A DNA stretch of 64,000 nt from Amycolatopsis sp. CA-230715 (GTDB taxonomy: Bacteria; Actinomycetota; Actinomycetes; Mycobacteriales; Pseudonocardiaceae): NCBI RefSeq assembly GCF_018736145.1, contig NZ_CP059997.1, forward strand, positions 3,347,501 to 3,411,500, in the 5' to 3' direction. The notes below the pieces were generated by a model. The model ran no database searches. It saw nothing but the letters and a program-made list of their open reading frames with translations, and was not told the DNA's origin. Made by a program: the position numbers and the translations under genes. This document shows, one piece after another, positions 32,920 to 40,985 of this stretch. Position 1 is the first letter of the stretch. Each line of letters begins with the position of its first letter.

Positions 32920-33120
32920 CGCACCTCCCGGAGCTGTTTGCCCACACCACTGCACGCACCCAACCCGGCACGCGTGCGCCGTCACCCGCGTCAATCAGGT
33001 GCAACGAGTTGAGTGCGGACAGGTTACTCGCGAGTTTAGATTTTTCAATACCGGTGTTCCGCGCTGGCAGCACCGTAGTGCACGCCTGCCCGTCGTGCCG
33101 ATCGGGCGTTCTACCACGCA

Positions 33121-33160
33121 AAACGGGGGCAGGAACCGGGTCCGGTTCCTGCCCCCGTTT
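33121..33160 (-). terminator. rplL terminator hairpin
   Basis: A perfect 17-bp stem (33121-33137 with 33144-33160) has a 6-nt loop and A/T ends, and lies 17 nt past the rplL stop. It is the strongest hairpin in the neighbourhood and should end the rplJL transcript before the mce promoter. Confidence 0.9.
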
Positions 33161-33176
33161 CGGGGTGCTGCGGGAG

Positions 33177-33563
33177 TTACTTGATGGTGACCTTGGCGCC
33201 GGCCGCCTCGAGCTTCTCCTTGGCCGCGTCGGCGGCTTCCTTGTCGACCTTCTCCAGGAGGGCCTTGGGCGCGCCCTCGACCATCTCCTTGGCCTCCTTC
33301 AGGCCCAGGCCGGAGACGACCTCGCGGACGACCTTGATGACCTGGATCTTCTTGTCGCCTGCCGACTCGAGGACGACGTCGAACTCGTCCTGCTCCTCGA
33401 CCGGGGCGGCAGCGGCGGCGCCGGGGGCCGCGGCGACGACGGCGGCCGGGGCGGCCGCGGTGACGTCGAAGGTCTCCTCGAACTGCTTCACGAACTCGGA
33501 CAGCTCAAGCAGCGTCAGCTCCTTGAAGGCGTCGAGCAGTTCGTCGGTGCTCAGCTTCGCCAT
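33177..33563 (-). CDS. rplL: ribosomal protein bL12 (L7/L12)
   Basis: The 128-residue stalk protein has an N-terminal dimerisation helix pair (LSTDELLDAFKELTLLELSEF), an Ala/Pro hinge at about 34-53 and the C-terminal factor-binding domain (KKIQVIKVVREVVSGLGLKEAK). It forms the L10-L12 stalk that recruits translation factors. It follows rplJ by 37 nt. Confidence 0.98.
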   Translation of the reverse strand: MAKLSTDELLDAFKELTLLELSEFVKQFEETFDVTAAAPAAVVAAAPGAAAAAPVEEQDEFDVVLESAGDKKIQVIKVVREVVSGLGLKEAKEMVEGAPKALLEKVDKEAADAAKEKLEAAGAKVTIK

Positions 33564-33600
33564 GATGGCTTCCTTTCTAGCTTTCGTTCAGGGGGTGTGG

Positions 33601-34152
33601 TCAGCTCTCGGCGGGTGCTTCGGCTGCATCTCCGGACTCGGCCTTGCGCTTGTCTTCGAGCGCGGCGGCCAGGCGGGCCACCTGGGACGCCGGCGCCTGG
33701 AACAGCGCCGCGGCCTGGGAGAGCTTCGCCTTGAACGCGCCCGCTGCCTTGGACAGCAGGACCTCGCGGCTGTCGAGATCGGCGATCTTGCTGATCTCGT
33801 CGACGCTGAGGGGACGGCCATCCATGTAGCCGCCCTTGATCACAAGCGCGTTGTTGTCCTTCGCGAAGTCACGAAGAGCCTTCGCGGCGTCGACCGCTTC
33901 ACCCTCGACGAAGGTGATCGCGGTGGGACCGACGAAGAGGTCGTCGAGCCCCTCGATGCCGGCGTCCTCGGCGGCACGCTTGACGAGGCTGTTCTTCGCG
34001 ACCCGGTACTTGGCACTGGTGCCGAGAGCGCGGCGCAGCTGGGACAGCTGGGACACGGAGAGGCCGGTGTACTCGGTGACAACGGTTGCCGAGCTCGTGC
34101 GGAACTTGTCCGCGATCTCGGCGACGGCCGCCACCTTGTCGGGCTTCGCCAT
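33601..34152 (-). CDS. rplJ: ribosomal protein uL10
   Basis: The 183-residue stalk base protein starts at the ATG at 34152 (MAKPDKVAAVAEI), preceded by GAGGAGG. The globular domain binds 23S rRNA and the C-terminal helix (ALFQAPASQVARLAAALEDKR) carries the L12 dimers. The tail is Ala/Glu-rich. The long structured leader upstream is the expected site of autoregulation by L10-L12. Confidence 0.97.
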   Translation of the reverse strand: MAKPDKVAAVAEIADKFRTSSATVVTEYTGLSVSQLSQLRRALGTSAKYRVAKNSLVKRAAEDAGIEGLDDLFVGPTAITFVEGEAVDAAKALRDFAKDNNALVIKGGYMDGRPLSVDEISKIADLDSREVLLSKAAGAFKAKLSQAAALFQAPASQVARLAAALEDKRKAESGDAAEAPAES

Positions 34153-34400
34153 GGGTCGCCTCCTCTCTTGGCTGGTGTTTCTTGCGGATAGCCGCAGACC
34201 GCCAAGAGAGCCCCGAAACGACGAAACGCCCCGGCGCAGACAGGCGCGGGGCGTCAACGCACACTACTGGTGCGAGCCTCGTTCCTCCTGCGCGGGCCGC
34301 CCGCCTGATGCGGAGCCTTCGTCCCTGAGCGAACCCAGGAAAACCAGCGGTCTTCGGTAGAACCGCTACCCAGAATACGCGACCCACCCCGCCCACCCCC
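34153..34400 (-). promoter_or_regulatory. probable L10 leader RNA of rplJL
   Basis: The 200-odd nt before rplJ are structured. On the minus strand, AGCGGTTCTACCGAAGACCGCT forms a stem-loop just downstream of a possible -10 (TATTCT, 34377-34372). A GC-rich hairpin at 34227-34253 (arms CGCCCCG/CGGGGCG) is followed by TTTCGTCG, like an attenuator. Autogenous L10 leaders occur at this place in many bacteria. The promoter is weak and I am not sure of it. Confidence 0.5.
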
Positions 34401-34417
34401 GGGGACCCCCTCAAGCG

Positions 34418-34435
34418 CGTTTAGCGGGCTAAACG
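34418..34435 (-). repeat. GTTTAGC palindrome, copy 7
   Basis: CGTTTAGCGGGCTAAACG is a perfect copy in the divergent interval between rplJ and the membrane protein gene at 34563. Its CC strand points away from the latter. Confidence 0.85.
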
Positions 34436-34496
34436 TCGAAGTGGCCCCTGCTCACCATCTCCCCGCCCCCTCCTCCCCCAAGGCGGCCTCCACCTG

Positions 34497-34514
34497 CAGT
34501 TAGCGGGCTAAATG
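34497..34514 (-). repeat. GTTTAGC palindrome, copy 8
   Basis: CAGTTAGCGGGCTAAATG, in the same orientation as copy 7 and 79 bp from it, carries the variant arm CAGTTAGC on the plus strand and ends 48 nt before the next start codon. Confidence 0.75.
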
Positions 34515-34562
34515 TAGTTTTCCCCGCGCCGGGCGGCGACGGTCGGTGGCAGAGCAGGCATC

Positions 34563-35465
34563 ATGGGTCACGTGGTCGAGCAGGAACCTGGTCAGGACGA
34601 GAACGCGGAGCCCGCGCGCCGTGGGGACGAGCCGCAGCAGCTCGACCCCGAGCAGCTGCGCCAGTTCCAGCAGTTCCAGCAATTCCAGGAGTACCTGCGC
34701 TTCACCGAGGCACAGCGCCAGGCGGGAGCCCAGCCGGGTGCGACCGGGCTGCCGCAAGCCGGGCAACCCGGCAGCGAACTGGCCACCCAGCAGTCGTCGC
34801 AGCTCGCGCCACAGCAGCAGTACCCGCCCGCGGTACCGCCGCCCGCCCAGCCACCGGTCGCATCGGGCTCGCAGCCGTACCTCCCGGCGCCCCGCGAGGA
34901 GAACCTGCCCGCGACCCGCCCCAAGATCGCAGCGCCGCGCTGGCTGAAACGGCTCGGCGGCAAGCTGCTGAGCGCGCTGCTGCTGCTGATCGTCCTGATC
35001 ATCGCGGGAAAGCTCGCCTGGAACTACTTCTTCCCCCCGGACGACCCGGACAAACCTGCCAGCGAGACCGGCGGCAAGCAGTACCAGCAGACCCAGTACC
35101 TGCCCACCCAGCCGTACGAGGCCGTCCGCCAGGTCTACGAGCTGATCGACAAGAACAGCCCCGCCGCGTGCGAGCGGTTCCAGGAGAACGTGCGCCCGGT
35201 GTTCGCCAGGAACTTCGGGGCCCCCGACTGCGCCGCCGCGGTCACCGCCTTGCACGCGCAGGTGACCGACGACTGGGCGTACGCGTTCTCGGTGCGCCAG
35301 CGCGACTCGACCGTCGACTTCCCGCCGACGATCACGATCAGCTCCTGTTCGTTCCCGATCAAGGGCGGCCCGTCGCTCGGCGTGTTCACGCTGACCCGCG
35401 TCGACAAGGGCCAGTGGCTGATCACCGATCACCGGACCGAAACCTGCGCTACGCCGTCGCGCTGA
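34563..35465 (+). CDS. single-pass membrane protein, unknown function
   Basis: This 300-residue protein has a Gln-rich, disordered N-terminal half (QFQQFQQFQEYL near residue 40; many Pro and Gln to 115), one membrane helix near 140-158 (LLSALLLLIVLIIAGKLAW), and an extracytoplasmic domain of about 130 residues. That domain has three or four cysteines (AACERF, APDCAA, SSCSFP, ETCATP) and a C-terminal strand set resembling SnoaL/NTF2-like folds of Mce-associated proteins. I do not recognise the family. It overlaps the convergent IclR gene by 17 nt at its 3' end. Confidence 0.65.
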   Translation: MGHVVEQEPGQDENAEPARRGDEPQQLDPEQLRQFQQFQQFQEYLRFTEAQRQAGAQPGATGLPQAGQPGSELATQQSSQLAPQQQYPPAVPPPAQPPVASGSQPYLPAPREENLPATRPKIAAPRWLKRLGGKLLSALLLLIVLIIAGKLAWNYFFPPDDPDKPASETGGKQYQQTQYLPTQPYEAVRQVYELIDKNSPAACERFQENVRPVFARNFGAPDCAAAVTALHAQVTDDWAYAFSVRQRDSTVDFPPTITISSCSFPIKGGPSLGVFTLTRVDKGQWLITDHRTETCATPSR

Positions 35466-36168
35466 GCAGGGCGACGAACTCGTCCAGGCGCGCGCTCACG
35501 GTGTCGGCGTGGTCGGCGATGGCGAGTGCCGCCACGACCCGCCCCTCTTCGACCACCGGCACGGCGACCGCGGTGACCGACCGCATGACGTGCCCCGAGG
35601 ACACGACGGCGAACCCCCGCGAGCGGATCTGCTCGGCGTCGGTGAGCAGGCCGACCGCGGCGGCCGTGTCGTCTCCGAGCACCGCCGACACGACCGCGCG
35701 CCGGTCCCGTTCCGGCAGGTGTGCGAGCAGGACCTGTCCCGCCGCCGTCCTGGGCAGCGCGGAACGCAGGCTCTTCGAGAGCGCGTACTCGAACGGCTCG
35801 TCGGTGCCCGCCCAGTCGACGTAGACGGCGTTGTCCCCGACGCGAACCGCGAGCAGCGCGGGCGTCCCCGATCGCTCGCTCAACGCAGCCAGGTCCGCGT
35901 GCGCGAGCGATCGCACCGGGACCCGGCCTGACCTCATCGACAACACGTGCGGCGCGGGCCCGAGCAGGAAACGGTGGTCCTCTTCGTCGAGGTAACCCGC
36001 CGCGACCAGCCCGTTGACGAGCTTCTGGATGGACGACACCGGCGCTTCGAGGCGCACGGCGAGCTGCGTCAGCGTGAGTCCCGCGGCGCTGTTCGCAACG
36101 GCTTCGAGGATGGCGGCGATCCGGTCGACCGTGCGGTGCCGGGGCCTGCGAGCCGAGGTCGAATCCAT
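35449..36168 (-). CDS. IclR-family transcriptional regulator
   Basis: The 239-residue protein has an N-terminal winged helix-turn-helix (TVDRIAAILEAVANSAAGLTLTQLAVRL) and the IclR effector domain ending SARLDEFVALLSA. It is divergent from a CoA-transferase/acyl-CoA dehydrogenase pair, with a 104-nt shared AT-rich promoter region, so it probably controls them in response to an organic acid or CoA ester. I prefer the second ATG (36168), 5 nt after TAGGA, over the one at 36174. Confidence 0.88.
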   Translation of the reverse strand: MDSTSARRPRHRTVDRIAAILEAVANSAAGLTLTQLAVRLEAPVSSIQKLVNGLVAAGYLDEEDHRFLLGPAPHVLSMRSGRVPVRSLAHADLAALSERSGTPALLAVRVGDNAVYVDWAGTDEPFEYALSKSLRSALPRTAAGQVLLAHLPERDRRAVVSAVLGDDTAAAVGLLTDAEQIRSRGFAVVSSGHVMRSVTAVAVPVVEEGRVVAALAIADHADTVSARLDEFVALLSATA

Positions 36169-36174
36169 GACCAT

Positions 36175-36232
36175 CCTATCTATATAGGTATCAGCGTATC
36201 ACATTGCGTATTTTAGTTAGCGTACCTAATCT
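36175..36232 (+). promoter_or_regulatory. promoter and operator candidates of the CoA-transferase operon
   Basis: TTGCGT (36204-36209) and TAATCT (36227-36232) are 17 nt apart, a good housekeeping promoter on the plus strand with a start near 36239 and a leader of 34 nt. Two dyads lie here: CCTAT-N4-ATAGG (36175-36188), at the IclR gene's ribosome binding site, and TTAG-N5-CTAA (36217-36229), overlapping the spacer and -10. Either could be the IclR operator. Confidence 0.5.
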
Positions 36233-36272
36233 TATTGGTGAGATCAGGACACGGAACAGCGAGGAGGACGCG

Positions 36273-37484
36273 GTGACCGGTACCGAACGAATCCAAGAAG
36301 GTGCGCTGGACGGCGTGCGGGTCGTCGACCTCGCGTCGGTCGTGATGGGCCCGTACGCGACCCAGATCCTCGGCGACCTCGGCGCGGACGTGATCAAGAT
36401 CGAGTCGCCGTCGGGCGACAGCACACGCGTCACGAGGCCGCAGCGCCACGAGGGCATGGGCGCGCTCGCGCTTAACGTCAACCGGAACAAGCGCAGCGTC
36501 GTGCTCGACCTCAAGACGGGCCACGGGCACGAAGCCGCCCTCCGACTCATCCGCGGCGCGGACGTCCTGGTGACGAACATGCGGCCCGGCGCGTTGCAGC
36601 GCCTCGGCCTCGGCTACGAAGACCTCGCACGGGAGAACCCCAAGCTCATCTACTGCAACGCGCAGGGTTTCCGGAGCGACTCCCCCCGCGCCGGGCTCGC
36701 CGCCTACGACGAAATCGTGCAGGCCTCGTCCGGGATGGCCGACCTGATGCGCCGCGCGACCGGCACCCCCACCTACGCGCCGACGATCCTCGCCGACAAG
36801 CTGTGCGCGCTGACCATCGTCTACTCGGTGCTCGCCGCGCTCGTCCGACAGCGCGCGACCGGGCGCGGCCAGCGGGTCGAAGTGCCGATGGCCGACACGA
36901 TGCTCGCCTTCAACCTGGTCGAGCACCTCGCGGGACACACCTTCGAACCGGCGGAAGGGCCGATGGGCTTCAACCGCTCGATGACACCGGGCCACCGCGC
37001 TGTCCGCACGAGCGACGGCTGGGCGTGCATCCTGCCCTACAACGAAAAGAACATCCGCGACTTCTTCACCGCGGTGGATCGTCCCGGCCTTGCCGCCGAT
37101 CCGCGCTTCGGCGACCCGGCGAGCCGTGCGAAGCACTACGGCGAGCTGTACGAGGAGATCGAGAAGATCGCCGTGGAGCGCACCACCGCCGAATGGCAGG
37201 AACTCTGCGCCGGGCTGTCCATCCCGTTCGCGCCGGTGCTCGAACTCGAAGACGCCGAAACCGACCCGTACTTCACCGAAGGCGGCGTGCTGAGCGTCGC
37301 CGAGCACCCGACGGAGGGCAAGTACCGGCAGATCGGCTCGCCCGTCCTGTTGTCCGAGACTCCGGCGAGCGTGCGGTCCCATTGCCCGTCGCTCGGTGAA
37401 CACACCGAAGAGGTGCTCGCCGAGATCGGGTACTCCGCGGACGAGATCGCCGGGTTCGCCGGTGGGAAGGGGACTGTCCGATGA
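36273..37484 (+). CDS. CaiB/BaiF-type CoA-transferase
   Basis: The 403-residue family III CoA-transferase has the N-terminal GVRVVDLASVVMGPYATQILGDLGADVIKIE and the catalytic-Asp region AAYDEIVQASSG. The start is the GTG at 36273, 5 nt after GAGGAGG; the open frame back to 36204 covers the promoter. It overlaps the dehydrogenase start by 4 nt. A CoA-transferase paired with a glutaryl-CoA dehydrogenase-like enzyme suggests activation of glutarate with succinyl-CoA, by analogy with SUGCT/gcdG-type pairs. The true substrate is not shown by the sequence. Confidence 0.88.
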   Translation: MTGTERIQEGALDGVRVVDLASVVMGPYATQILGDLGADVIKIESPSGDSTRVTRPQRHEGMGALALNVNRNKRSVVLDLKTGHGHEAALRLIRGADVLVTNMRPGALQRLGLGYEDLARENPKLIYCNAQGFRSDSPRAGLAAYDEIVQASSGMADLMRRATGTPTYAPTILADKLCALTIVYSVLAALVRQRATGRGQRVEVPMADTMLAFNLVEHLAGHTFEPAEGPMGFNRSMTPGHRAVRTSDGWACILPYNEKNIRDFFTAVDRPGLAADPRFGDPASRAKHYGELYEEIEKIAVERTTAEWQELCAGLSIPFAPVLELEDAETDPYFTEGGVLSVAEHPTEGKYRQIGSPVLLSETPASVRSHCPSLGEHTEEVLAEIGYSADEIAGFAGGKGTVR

Positions 37485-38662
37485 CCGAGTTCGAACCGCT
37501 GCCAGGAGATTTCTACGGCTACGCCGATCTGCTTCCCGACGAGGACAAGGAAGTGCTCACGAAGGTTCGCCGGTTCCTGGCGGACAAGGTCGCGCCGATC
37601 GCCGACGAATGCTGGGAACGAGCGGAGTTCCCGCACCACCTGGTCCCCGACATCGCCGAGCTCGGCATCGTCGGCCTCGGCATGGACTGGCCGGACCGGC
37701 CGCGTCGCAGCAAGCTGCTGACCTCCTTCATCGGTCTCGAGTTCGCCCGCGTCGACCCGTCGATGGCCACCTTCTTCGGTGTCCACAACGGACTCGCGAT
37801 GGCGAGCGTCGACCTGTGCGGTTCGCCGGAGCAGAAGGCGCGCTGGCTGCCCTCGATGCGGTCGATGGAGAAGATCGGCGCGTTCGGGCTCACCGAACCG
37901 CACGGTGGTTCCGACGTCGCGGGCGGCTTGGAAACCACTGCGCGCCGCGACGGCGACGCGTGGGTCCTCGACGGCGCGAAGCGCTGGATCGGCAACGCGA
38001 CCTTCGCCGATCTCGTCATCATCTGGGCTCGTGATGTGGCCGATGACCAGGTCAAGGGGTTCGTGGTGGAGAAGGGCACGCCCGGGTTCGAAGCGCGCAA
38101 GATCGAACGCAAGCTCGCGTTGCGGACCGTGCAGAACGCCGACCTCACGCTCTCCGGCTGCCGGGTGCCGGACGCGAACCGGCTCACCGGCGCGAATTCC
38201 TTCCGCGACACCGGGAAAGTGCTGCGGCTGACGCGCGGTGGCGCCGCCTGGAGCGCGGTGGGCGCGATGATGGGCGCCTACGAACTGGCCCGCGACTACG
38301 CGATCGAACGGGTCCAGTTCGGGAAGCCGATCGCGAAGTTCCAGCTCGTGCAGGACCACCTCGCGACGATCCTGTCCAACGTGACCGCCTCGCTCGGCAT
38401 GGCGGTACGGGTGGCGCAGCTGCAGGACGACGGGGTGTTCCGCGACGAGCAGGCCGCGATGGCGAAGTCGTTCTGCACCAGCAGGCTCCGGGAAAGCGTG
38501 GCGCACGCGCGCGAGATCTTCGGCGGCAACGGGATCGTGCTCGACTACCGGATCGGCCGCTTCTTCAACGACGCCGAGGCCCTCTACTCCTACGAAGGCA
38601 CCCGTGAGATGAACACCCTCATCGTGGGCAGGGCAGCCACCGGCATGGGCGCCTTCGTGTGA
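37481..38662 (+). CDS. acyl-CoA dehydrogenase, glutaryl-CoA dehydrogenase-like
   Basis: The 393-residue FAD enzyme has the family motifs GAFGLTEPHGGSDVAGG (FAD and acyl-CoA binding), WIGNATFADL and the C-terminal FGGNGIVLDYRIGRFFNDAEALYSYEGTREMN. The Glu of YEGT is the expected catalytic base, placed as in glutaryl-CoA dehydrogenase. It should oxidise an acyl-CoA to an enoyl-CoA, possibly with decarboxylation, and pass electrons to ETF. It is coupled to the CoA-transferase (ATGA overlap). It could also serve a branched or medium-chain acid. Confidence 0.85.
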   Translation: MTEFEPLPGDFYGYADLLPDEDKEVLTKVRRFLADKVAPIADECWERAEFPHHLVPDIAELGIVGLGMDWPDRPRRSKLLTSFIGLEFARVDPSMATFFGVHNGLAMASVDLCGSPEQKARWLPSMRSMEKIGAFGLTEPHGGSDVAGGLETTARRDGDAWVLDGAKRWIGNATFADLVIIWARDVADDQVKGFVVEKGTPGFEARKIERKLALRTVQNADLTLSGCRVPDANRLTGANSFRDTGKVLRLTRGGAAWSAVGAMMGAYELARDYAIERVQFGKPIAKFQLVQDHLATILSNVTASLGMAVRVAQLQDDGVFRDEQAAMAKSFCTSRLRESVAHAREIFGGNGIVLDYRIGRFFNDAEALYSYEGTREMNTLIVGRAATGMGAFV

Positions 38663-38675
38663 CCGGCCCGGACGA

Positions 38676-38693
38676 CGTTTAGCCCGCTAACTG
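38676..38693 (+). repeat. GTTTAGC palindrome, copy 9
   Basis: CGTTTAGCCCGCTAACTG lies 13 nt after the acyl-CoA dehydrogenase stop, with the variant right arm GCTAACTG. It is the first of three same-direction copies about 67 nt apart. Confidence 0.8.
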
Positions 38694-38742
38694 CAGCTCA
38701 GGCCCGTCTCGCCGGTCCCGCCAGCGTCGCGGGCTCTGACGA

Positions 38743-38760
38743 CGTTTAGCCCGCTAAACG
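38743..38760 (+). repeat. GTTTAGC palindrome, copy 10
   Basis: CGTTTAGCCCGCTAAACG is a perfect copy, in the middle of the three-copy array between convergent genes. Confidence 0.85.
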
Positions 38761-38810
38761 CACGCGGCCGCTTCTCAGGTTCCGGGGCGCTGGCTGGCGG
38801 ATCCGGGGAA

Positions 38811-38828
38811 CGTTTAGCCCGCTAACCG
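38811..38828 (+). repeat. GTTTAGC palindrome, copy 11
   Basis: CGTTTAGCCCGCTAACCG has one variant base in the right arm. It is the last of the three-copy array and ends 15 nt before the stop of the convergent hydrolase gene. Confidence 0.8.
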
Positions 38829-38843
38829 CGGGCGGGCGGGGGG

Positions 38844-39608
38844 TCAGGTGGCGAGGAAGTCGACCAGGGCCTTGGTGAACTCGGGGCGGCTGATGGCGGT
38901 GAGGTGGTCCCCCGGCACCCGCACCAGGCGCGCGCCCGCGATCGCGGCGGCCAGCCGTTCCGGTTCCGCGGCCAGCTGGTCGCTTTCCCCCGCGAGCACG
39001 AGCGTCGGCACGGTGATCGCGGTCAGGTCGATCGAGGTCGGCCGGTCCGCGCGGATCACCGCGGCGAGCGCGACGCGGTCGGATCCCACGGAGTCGACGA
39101 GGGCGCGGAACGGCGCGCCCGCGGCCGGGATGTCGGAGGGGTCGTCCGCGAGCAGGGCGCCCGCGATGTCGTCCGCCGTCACCACGTTGCCGTCGAAGCC
39201 GCCGAAGTCGACGACCCCCGAGCCGACGCCGCCGGTCGCCAGGCACCGGACCCGCTTGTCCCTTCCCGCGACGAGCAGCGCCAGCACCGCGCCCAGCGAG
39301 TACCCGACGAGGGAAACCTCGTCGGCACCGAGCTGGTCGATCAGCGCCGACACGTCCTTGGTCATCGCGTCGGCGGTGTACGCGGACGAATCGTGCGGTG
39401 CCTCCGACTCGCCGTGCCCTCGGGCGTCGAGGGCGACGACCGGGTAGCCCGCGTCGACCAGCGCGGCGACCACGCCGGGCCGCACCCAGTTCGCTTCCGC
39501 GTTCGCGGCGAACCCGTGGTACAGCACCACCGGGCGCGCGTGCCCGCCGCTCCCCTCCCACACCTGGTAGGCGAGGCGGACACCGTCGAACGAAGCAAAC
39601 GTGGGCAT
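38844..39608 (-). CDS. alpha/beta hydrolase
   Basis: The 254-residue protein has the alpha/beta hydrolase fold with the nucleophile elbow GYSLGA, an acid in LAGESDQL and the base His in PGDHLTAI near the C-terminus. An oxyanion motif VVLYHGFAANAEANW lies near residue 30. There is no signal peptide. It could be an esterase or lactonase; the substrate is unknown. I chose the ATG at 39608 (MPTFASFDGVRLAYQ); the GTG at 39623 is possible. It is a single-gene unit inserted downstream of rplA. Confidence 0.8.
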   Translation of the reverse strand: MPTFASFDGVRLAYQVWEGSGGHARPVVLYHGFAANAEANWVRPGVVAALVDAGYPVVALDARGHGESEAPHDSSAYTADAMTKDVSALIDQLGADEVSLVGYSLGAVLALLVAGRDKRVRCLATGGVGSGVVDFGGFDGNVVTADDIAGALLADDPSDIPAAGAPFRALVDSVGSDRVALAAVIRADRPTSIDLTAITVPTLVLAGESDQLAAEPERLAAAIAGARLVRVPGDHLTAISRPEFTKALVDFLAT

Positions 39609-39624
39609 GCGTCCATCACACACG

Positions 39625-39663
39625 AAGAAGGGCGGCCCCGCGTGATGCGGGGCCGCCCTTCTT
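39625..39663 (-). terminator. rplA terminator hairpin
   Basis: A perfect 17-bp stem (39625-39641 with 39647-39663) has a GTGAT loop and AAGAAG/CTTCTT ends, 16 nt past the rplA stop on the minus strand. It also overlies the start region of the hydrolase gene, so the hydrolase promoter must lie here or inside rplA. Confidence 0.88.
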
Positions 39664-39679
39664 ACGTGATTTACCTAGC

Positions 39680-40396
39680 TCAGATCGTGTCCTCGGCGAG
39701 GAGGTTACGGGTGCGAGCCGGGTCGACCGGGATGCCGGGGCCCATCGTCGTGGAGAAGGTGACCTTCTTGACGTAGCGGCCCTTCGCCGAGGACGGCTTG
39801 GCCCGCAGGACCTCGTCCAGCGCGGCCGCGTAGTTCTCGACCAGCTTCTCGGTGTCGAAGGAGGCCTTGCCGATCACCAGGTGCAGGTTGGCCTGCTTGT
39901 CCACGCGGAAGTTGACCTTGCCGCCCTTGATGTCGGCGACGGCCTTGGCGACCGCGGGGGTCACCGTGCCGGTCTTCGGGTTCGGCATCAGGCCGCGCGG
40001 GCCGAGGATGCGGGCGATCCGGCCGACCTTCGCCATCTGGTCCGGAGTCGCGATCGCGGCGTCGAAGTCGAGCCAGCCACCCTGGATGCGCTCGATCAAC
40101 TCGTCGGTGCCGACCGCGTCCGCGCCGGCGGCCTCGGCCTCGGCGGCCTTGTCGCCGGTGGCGAAGACGATGACGCGGGCGGTCTTACCGGTACCGTGCG
40201 GCAGGTTCACGGTGCCGCGGACCATCTGGTCGGCCTTGCGGGGGTCCACGCCGAGCCGCATGGCGACCTCGACGGTGGCGTCCAGCTTGACCTTGGTGGT
40301 CTCCTTGGCGAGCTTCGCCGCCTCGAGCGGTGCGTACAGCCGCTCGCGGTCGATCAGCTCGGCGGCCTGGCGGTAGGCCTTGCTGCGCTTGGTCAT
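39680..40396 (-). CDS. rplA: ribosomal protein uL1
   Basis: The 238-residue protein has the two-domain uL1 plan. The signature GPRGLMPNPKTGTVTPAVAKAV lies in the middle, and VRGTVNLPHGTGKTARVIVFA precedes it. It binds 23S rRNA at the L1 stalk and, in many bacteria, its own mRNA. It lies 74 nt after rplK. Confidence 0.98.
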   Translation of the reverse strand: MTKRSKAYRQAAELIDRERLYAPLEAAKLAKETTKVKLDATVEVAMRLGVDPRKADQMVRGTVNLPHGTGKTARVIVFATGDKAAEAEAAGADAVGTDELIERIQGGWLDFDAAIATPDQMAKVGRIARILGPRGLMPNPKTGTVTPAVAKAVADIKGGKVNFRVDKQANLHLVIGKASFDTEKLVENYAAALDEVLRAKPSSAKGRYVKKVTFSTTMGPGIPVDPARTRNLLAEDTI

Positions 40397-40470
40397 GCTC
40401 TGTCCTTAGCTAGATACGAGAGTGGATCAGTCGTGGTGCGAGCCAGCGCGGGCTCTCCCACAGGGGCAGG

Positions 40471-40902
40471 TCACTCTACGGTGATGCCCATCGAACGGGC
40501 GGTGCCCGCGATGATCTTGGCGGCCTGGTCGATGTCGTGCGCGTTGAGGTCGGTCTTCTTGACCTCCGCGATCTCCTTGACCTGGTCCCAGGTGACCTTG
40601 GCGACCTTGTTCTTGTGCGGCTCCGGCGAACCCTTCTGCACGCCGGCGGCCTTGAGCAGCAGCTTCGCGGCGGGCGGGGTCTTCAGCTTGAAGTCGAACG
40701 AGCGGTCTTCGTACACGGAGATCTCGACCGGCACGACGTTGCCGCGCTGCGACTCGGTGGCCGCGTTGTAGGCCTTGCAGAACTCCATGATGTTGACGCC
40801 GTGCTGACCCAGCGCCGGGCCGACCGGCGGGGCCGGGTTGGCCGCACCAGCCGAGATCTGCAGCTTGATGATCGCTGCGAGCTTCTTCTTCTTGGGTGGC
40901 AT
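40471..40902 (-). CDS. rplK: ribosomal protein uL11
   Basis: The 143-residue protein has the N-terminal thiostrepton-contact segment with prolines (GAANPAPPVGPALGQHGVN) and the C-terminal rRNA-binding domain (DLNAHDIDQAAKIIAGTARSMGI). It is part of the GTPase-associated centre. The prolines that matter for thiopeptide binding are unchanged. Confidence 0.98.
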   Translation of the reverse strand: MPPKKKKLAAIIKLQISAGAANPAPPVGPALGQHGVNIMEFCKAYNAATESQRGNVVPVEISVYEDRSFDFKLKTPPAAKLLLKAAGVQKGSPEPHKNKVAKVTWDQVKEIAEVKKTDLNAHDIDQAAKIIAGTARSMGITVE

Positions 40903-40985
40903 TTCTGTATGTCCTTCTGCGGGTTATCGCGTTTCCCGAGCGCACCTGCCAGTGGCGCGGGAACTGCCGGCCGTCTCTGCGGCCG

